Shown here piece after piece: positions 4,717-7,278 of a stretch of 7,278 nucleotides of DNA. The notes below the pieces were generated by a model. That model was not told the DNA's origin. It saw nothing but the letters and a program-made list of their open reading frames with translations, and searched no databases. The stretch is from Clostridiales bacterium UBA1446. Lineage in GTDB: Bacteria; Bacillota; Clostridia; Oscillospirales; Oscillospiraceae. Every line of letters starts with the position of its first letter. The first letter of the stretch is position 1. Location: the NCBI GenBank assembly GCA_002329245.1, contig DCTG01000042.1:1-7278 (forward strand), in the 5' to 3' direction. The position numbers and the translations under genes are program-made.

Positions 4717-5439
4717 ATGGCTTTATTTTCTATTGTCTTTTTAATCGCGCTTCTGAGCGCTTTTACGCAAACGGTTACCGGATTCGGCTTTGCGATTGTT
4801 ATGATGGCGCTGGTGCCGCTGATTCTGCCGCATACCGTCGCCGTCCTTCTTTCGCTCATGGGGGCGTCCGCGCTCAATATCTGGCTCCTGTGGAAGTACA
4901 GAAAGAGCGTAAAGCCCCGCCTTATTTTCATGCCGGCGCTGTTTGCCGCGCTCGGCGCCGTGGCGGGCGTTTTGTTCGGCTTAAAAACCGCGCCCGCTCT
5001 TTATATGCGTCTGCTCGGTATTCTGCTTTTTGCCCTGTCGGTATGGTTCGTGTTATTTGAGAAGAGAGTACATATCAAAGCCAATGCGGCCTCCGGCGTT
5101 GCGGCGGGAATCTTTGCCGGCGTGCTAGGCGCGCTGTTTGCGGTCGCCGGTCCTCCTCTTGTGCTGTATTACAATGCAGTCACGGAGGATAAGGAGGTGT
5201 ATATGGCTTCTCTCCAGGCGTCCTTTATCGCCATGTCGGCTGTTTCCATCGTCGGCCGGATTTCGGTCGGACTCTGGCCCGCGCAAATGGGAAGCTACCT
5301 TCTGCCCTGTGCTTTGGGCATCCTCTGCGGGGTCCTGCCCGGGCAGCGGCTGTTTCATAAAATCAACGCGGAACTTCTGAAGAAGGTAATCTATCTGTTC
5401 ATGTGTGCGGCGGGCATCTATTTTGCCGTCAGCGCGTAA
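4717..5439 (+). CDS. TauE/SafE-family membrane permease
   Basis: A 240-residue, very hydrophobic protein with about seven or eight predicted membrane segments (roughly 4-17, 24-38, 40-58, 69-88, 96-114, 124-152, 165-183, 192-208 and 222-239, some doubtful). The first half carries TQTVTGFGFAIV (17-28) and the second GVLGALFAVAGPPLVLYY (135-152), the paired Gly-rich loops typical of TauE/SafE proteins (PF01925). Members have been linked to export of sulfite, sulfoacetate and other organic anions; the substrate here is unknown. The ATG at 4717 is preferred over 4690, which coincides with the predicted transcription start. Its own ribosome binding site is weak (GGGGCG). An exceptionally strong internal site lies before Met163. 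A DUF169 gene follows after 109 bases. Confidence 0.85.
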   Translation: MALFSIVFLIALLSAFTQTVTGFGFAIVMMALVPLILPHTVAVLLSLMGASALNIWLLWKYRKSVKPRLIFMPALFAALGAVAGVLFGLKTAPALYMRLLGILLFALSVWFVLFEKRVHIKANAASGVAAGIFAGVLGALFAVAGPPLVLYYNAVTEDKEVYMASLQASFIAMSAVSIVGRISVGLWPAQMGSYLLPCALGILCGVLPGQRLFHKINAELLKKVIYLFMCAAGIYFAVSA

Positions 5440-5442
5440 ACA

Positions 5443-5492
5443 CCCGGGCTTCAAAATTTCCGGGATTTGAAGCAAACCGGGCCCCAAAATTT
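5443..5492 (+). promoter_or_regulatory. Bulged hairpin and imperfect 16-nt direct repeat before the DUF169 gene
   Basis: GCTTCAAA (5448-5455) pairs with TTTGAAGC (5466-5473), and CCCGG (5443-5447) with CCGGG (5477-5481) past an AAA bulge. CCCGG can instead pair with CCGGG at 5460-5464, so two folds compete. CCGGGCTTCAAAATTT (5444-5459) recurs as CCGGGCCCCAAAATTT (5477-5492), 14 of 16 bases, 33 apart. With TTTT following at 5490-5493 it may be a weak terminator of the permease gene, a regulator-binding pair, or both. Confidence 0.45.
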
Positions 5493-5548
5493 TAACTGTC
5501 ATTGTTTCAAGGGCATTATGATTTAAGATAGGAAGAGGGATTAAAATT

Positions 5549-6310
5549 ATGCTGAGCCAGCGGGCAAAAGATTTATTTGAAAAATTGGATCTGCCGTACC
5601 CTCCTGTTGCGATCAAGCTGCATTTTTCCCAGCCGGAAGGGGTCCCGCGGACGGAGCGGAAGCTGACGCTTTGCCAGTACTTAAAAGAAGCCCAGGACGG
5701 CGGAAAGCGCTTTTTTATTACCAAGGAGGATGAAAGCTGCGTCGGGAAAATGGTGCTCGGGATGGTCCCAAAGCCTCCGCTGGCCGCCAGCGGACAAGTG
5801 GGGTTTGATTTCGGCGTTTTTCGGACGCAGGCCGCCAACGCGAGGATCTACAATTTGATCACGACTCTTGTCCCCGGAGCACACAATTTTGTAGAGTTTT
5901 GTCCGCTTTCCCAGTGCGATTTCTATCCCGATCTGCTTCTGATCGTGGCAAAGGTCAGTCAGGCCGACATTATCATGCGCGCGAGCAGCTTCATTTCAGG
6001 GGACTTATGGGAGACGAAATCCACCCATGTGATGAGCTGCGCGTGGCTTTATGCCTATCCGTACGTCAGCGGAAAAATCAACTGCTGCATCACGGGAATG
6101 CATCACGGCCTGAAGCGCAGAAAACTCTACCCGGAAGGGCTTCATATGATCTCGATTCCCTATCAGAAATTAGACGAGGTGATTACGGCGCTGGATCAAA
6201 TGGACTGGGAGCTTCTTGCCTGCCGGGAAGACGAGATGTCCAAGGCGATTCTCTCCGAGCGGATGGCAAACTGGGAGAAGATGTCCCCGGACCCTGTGCC
6301 GAAAGAATAA
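5549..6310 (+). CDS. DUF169-family protein
   Basis: A 253-residue cytosolic protein matching DUF169 (COG2043), a widespread family of anaerobes and archaea with no established function. Recognisable blocks are LDLPYPPVAIKL (13-24), LCQYLKEAQDGGKRFFITKE (41-60), SCVGKMVLGM (63-72), the Cys-rich FCPLSQCDFYPDLLLIV (117-133), SCAWLYAYPYVSGKINCC (163-180), and PEGLHMISIPYQKLDEVITAL (195-215). Eight Cys (42, 64, 118, 123, 164, 179, 180, 225) suggest metal or redox chemistry, but no standard iron-sulfur motif is seen. The ATG at 5549 follows GGAAGAGGG by about nine bases. TATGAT at 5517-5522 is a possible -10 without a good -35, so expression may come partly by readthrough from the permease. A strong terminator follows. 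Confidence 0.85.
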   Translation: MLSQRAKDLFEKLDLPYPPVAIKLHFSQPEGVPRTERKLTLCQYLKEAQDGGKRFFITKEDESCVGKMVLGMVPKPPLAASGQVGFDFGVFRTQAANARIYNLITTLVPGAHNFVEFCPLSQCDFYPDLLLIVAKVSQADIIMRASSFISGDLWETKSTHVMSCAWLYAYPYVSGKINCCITGMHHGLKRRKLYPEGLHMISIPYQKLDEVITALDQMDWELLACREDEMSKAILSERMANWEKMSPDPVPKE

Positions 6311-6345
6311 ACGCCCCCAAGGATTTAAAGCCATACCTAAAGCAC

Positions 6346-6381
6346 TGCCGCCCCGTTCTGAAAGCGGGGCGGTGTTTTCTT
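6346..6381 (+). terminator. Intrinsic terminator of the DUF169 gene
   Basis: CCGCCCCG (6348-6355) pairs with CGGGGCGG (6365-6372), extended by two G-T pairs (6346-6347 with 6373-6374), around a nine-base loop. TTTTCTT (6375-6381) follows directly. It starts 35 bases after the DUF169 stop. Confidence 0.85.
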
Positions 6382-6407
6382 GGCGAAAATCATAGGGGGT
6401 GTATAGA
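6380..6407 (+). promoter_or_regulatory. Candidate promoter of the mini-ferritin gene
   Basis: TTGGCG (6380-6385) and TATAGA (6402-6407) are 16 bases apart, each matching four of six consensus bases. The pair overlaps the T-run of the preceding terminator and lies just before a purine tract. It is the only reasonable promoter in this gap, and is weak. Confidence 0.35.
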
Positions 6408-6460
6408 GAAAAGGGAAAGGGGAAAGATAGGAAGGAAGAAGCAGAGAGGATGTGAAACGC

Positions 6461-6775
6461 ATGGCGTTGTTGGGTAACCCCTTTGTGGCAAACGTTCCGA
6501 AGCAGTTGTCCCCGGATGAGCTGGTGCAGGCAATTCGTGTCGATCTCGCGGGAGAGCTGGAGGCGATTATCGGATACGAAGCACACGCGATGGCGACGAA
6601 CGACGAACGGGTCAAAAAGATACTTTATCACATCGCGGACGAGGAACGTCAGCATGTCGGCGAGCTGCAGCAGCTTTTGTACCTGCTTTGCCCTAAGGAA
6701 GCCGAGCATACGGAGAAAGGAAAGCAGGAGATTTTAAATCAGCAGCAGCAAAACTTCCAAGTGCCGCTGCAATAA
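6461..6775 (+). CDS. Encapsulated-ferritin-type (EncFtn-like) iron oxidase, half-ferritin
   Basis: A 104-residue, two-helix ferritin-like protein. Such proteins pair to rebuild the four-helix ferroxidase site at the dimer interface and oxidise Fe(II), often as cargo inside encapsulin shells. The expected ligands are present: Glu32 and Glu34 with Tyr39 (GELEAIIGYEAHAMATND), then Glu62 and His65 (DEERQH). The opening MALLGNPF and HVGELQQLL (65-73) resemble clostridial and Thermotoga-type members. A C-terminal Gln-rich tail (NQQQQNFQVPLQ) carries no classical GSLxIGSLK-like shell-targeting peptide, and no encapsulin gene is in the window. The ATG at 6461 is chosen over a GTG at 6452 because the family sequence begins there and AGAGGA lies about nine bases upstream; the GTG would sit almost on that site. 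Rubrerythrin-like or demethoxyubiquinone-hydroxylase labels are likely automatic-annotation alternatives. Confidence 0.8.
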   Translation: MALLGNPFVANVPKQLSPDELVQAIRVDLAGELEAIIGYEAHAMATNDERVKKILYHIADEERQHVGELQQLLYLLCPKEAEHTEKGKQEILNQQQQNFQVPLQ

Positions 6776-6790
6776 CGCATTCATACAAAT

Positions 6791-6844
6791 CCGGCAGAAA
6801 TCCCCGAAGGCTCTTTGGTGTTTCGGGGTTTTCTGCCGGCTTTT
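6791..6844. terminator. Long hairpin terminator between convergent genes
   Basis: CCGGCAGAAA (6791-6800) pairs with TTTCTGCCGG (6830-6839) and CCCCGAA (6802-6808) with TTCGGGG (6822-6828), with one T-T mismatch between. The plus strand continues into CTTTTC, so it terminates the ferritin gene 15 bases after its stop. It also lies 23 bases past the stop of the minus-strand DsrE gene, where it is followed only by ATTTG, so minus-strand activity may be weaker. Confidence 0.85.
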
Positions 6845-6867
6845 CATAATGGAGTTATTGTGTTCTG

Positions 6868-7212
6868 CTATATGGTGATCAGGTTCCCGTCATCCTTAAG
6901 TATTTGCGTGAGGGGCTCCCCCCAAAGCTTCAGTTCAATCCCCTGGCGTTCCAATTGTTCCGTTACACCCAACAGATCGGCGCAGGCAAGGCATGCGGAA
7001 AATTTCACGCCTGCGGCCCTTGCTTCTTTGATTTCGTTACGAACGGCCTCATTTTCTGCGGCAAGTTTTGCGGTGGCTCCCCAGATAATCACGGTTACCT
7101 CGTCCCACCACCCCCGGAGCATACTGTTTTTGGAATACATAAAAACCATATGCAGGGAAGTTAAAATGTCGGCGTTTGTCCATAGGATATTGAGCTTATT
7201 TTTTTCTTTCAC
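6868..7212 (-). CDS. DsrE-family small protein
   Basis: A 114-residue single-domain protein of the DsrE/DsrF/TusD-like fold. It has a first strand KLNILWTNAD (6-15), a helix with MVFMYSKNSM, a central strand DEVTVIIWGATAKLAAEN (37-54), and the motif GVKFSACLACADLLGV (68-83) with Cys74 and Cys77. The family includes sulfurtransferases that carry sulfur on a Cys in this region, but many short members are uncharacterised. The GTG start at 7212 is chosen because AAGGAGG lies seven bases upstream and the domain begins right after it. A longer frame to 7242 would translate the ribosome binding site (RRREGG). Its promoter lies outside the window or in the last 60 bases. Function is inferred from family only. 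Confidence 0.8.
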   Translation of the reverse strand: MKEKNKLNILWTNADILTSLHMVFMYSKNSMLRGWWDEVTVIIWGATAKLAAENEAVRNEIKEARAAGVKFSACLACADLLGVTEQLERQGIELKLWGEPLTQILKDDGNLITI

Positions 7213-7239
7213 GCTTTTCCCTCCTTCTCGTCTGCGTAT

Positions 7240-7266
7240 CATCTGATCCTGTTCGTTTGGCAGATG
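7240..7266. promoter_or_regulatory. Inverted repeat upstream of the DsrE gene
   Basis: CATCTG (7240-7245) and CAGATG (7261-7266) are perfect inverted arms around 15 bases, about 30 bases before the GTG start. It may be an operator or chance. A minus-strand frame from the window edge stops at a TGA within this stretch and could be the tail of an upstream gene, but too little is visible to call it. Confidence 0.25.
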
Positions 7267-7278
7267 CTATTTGTTTGG

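Noticed and set aside
5125..5838. 237-codon minus-strand frame across the permease and DUF169 genes
   Set aside because: Antisense to two well-supported genes and crosses their intergenic hairpin.
6170..6709. 179-codon minus-strand frame across the DUF169 end and ferritin gene
   Set aside because: Antisense to supported genes and spans a terminator. No domain is visible.

Overview
The window looks like chromosomal DNA of an anaerobic Clostridia-type Firmicute, plausibly an Oscillospiraceae/Ruminococcaceae gut lineage. The reasons are strong AGGAGG-type ribosome binding sites, sigma-A-like promoters, tight hairpin terminators, a base composition that looks a little above half GC by eye, and families I know mainly from clostridia and other anaerobes (DUF4474, DUF169, a small encapsulin-type ferritin, DsrE). 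This placement is inference, not a database match. There is no rRNA, tRNA, CRISPR array, transposase or phage gene.

Layout. Positions 1-341 hold no convincing gene but several palindromes, including a 20-bp hairpin. Positions 342-1418 (-) encode a zinc-dependent (R,R)-butanediol dehydrogenase-like enzyme with a good promoter at 1494-1522. Positions 1523-1783 are a palindrome-rich spacer. Positions 1784-1942 (+) encode a 52-residue helical protein that converges on a two-gene minus-strand operon and shares one bidirectional terminator with it. That operon is a DUF4474 protein (2934-3830) followed by a metallophosphoesterase (1992-2906). After a spacer with phased A-tracts and a 19-bp hairpin comes a glyoxalase/VOC protein (4128-4553, -). 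It is divergent from a TauE/SafE-type permease (4717-5439, +), and both have recognisable promoters. Downstream on + are a DUF169 protein (5549-6310) and a mini-ferritin of the encapsulated-ferritin type (6461-6775). The last gene (6868-7212, -) is a DsrE-like protein that converges on the ferritin.

How the genes may work together. Most are single-gene or two-gene units, each closed by its own terminator, so this is not one large system. Two links deserve attention. The DUF4474 and metallophosphoesterase genes are 27 nt apart and probably cotranscribed. The TauE/SafE permease, DUF169 protein and DsrE protein lie within about 2.5 kb. TauE/SafE and DsrE belong to families tied to sulfur compounds, and DUF169 is unassigned, so a loose sulfur theme is possible but unproven.

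I see no clearly novel multi-gene system. The most interesting leads are a set of intergenic palindromes sharing a TG(C/A)CCTC apex, a predicted cofactor switch in the dehydrogenase, a very strong internal Shine-Dalgarno in the permease gene, an imperfect direct repeat before the DUF169 gene, and an encapsulin-type ferritin with no encapsulin in view.
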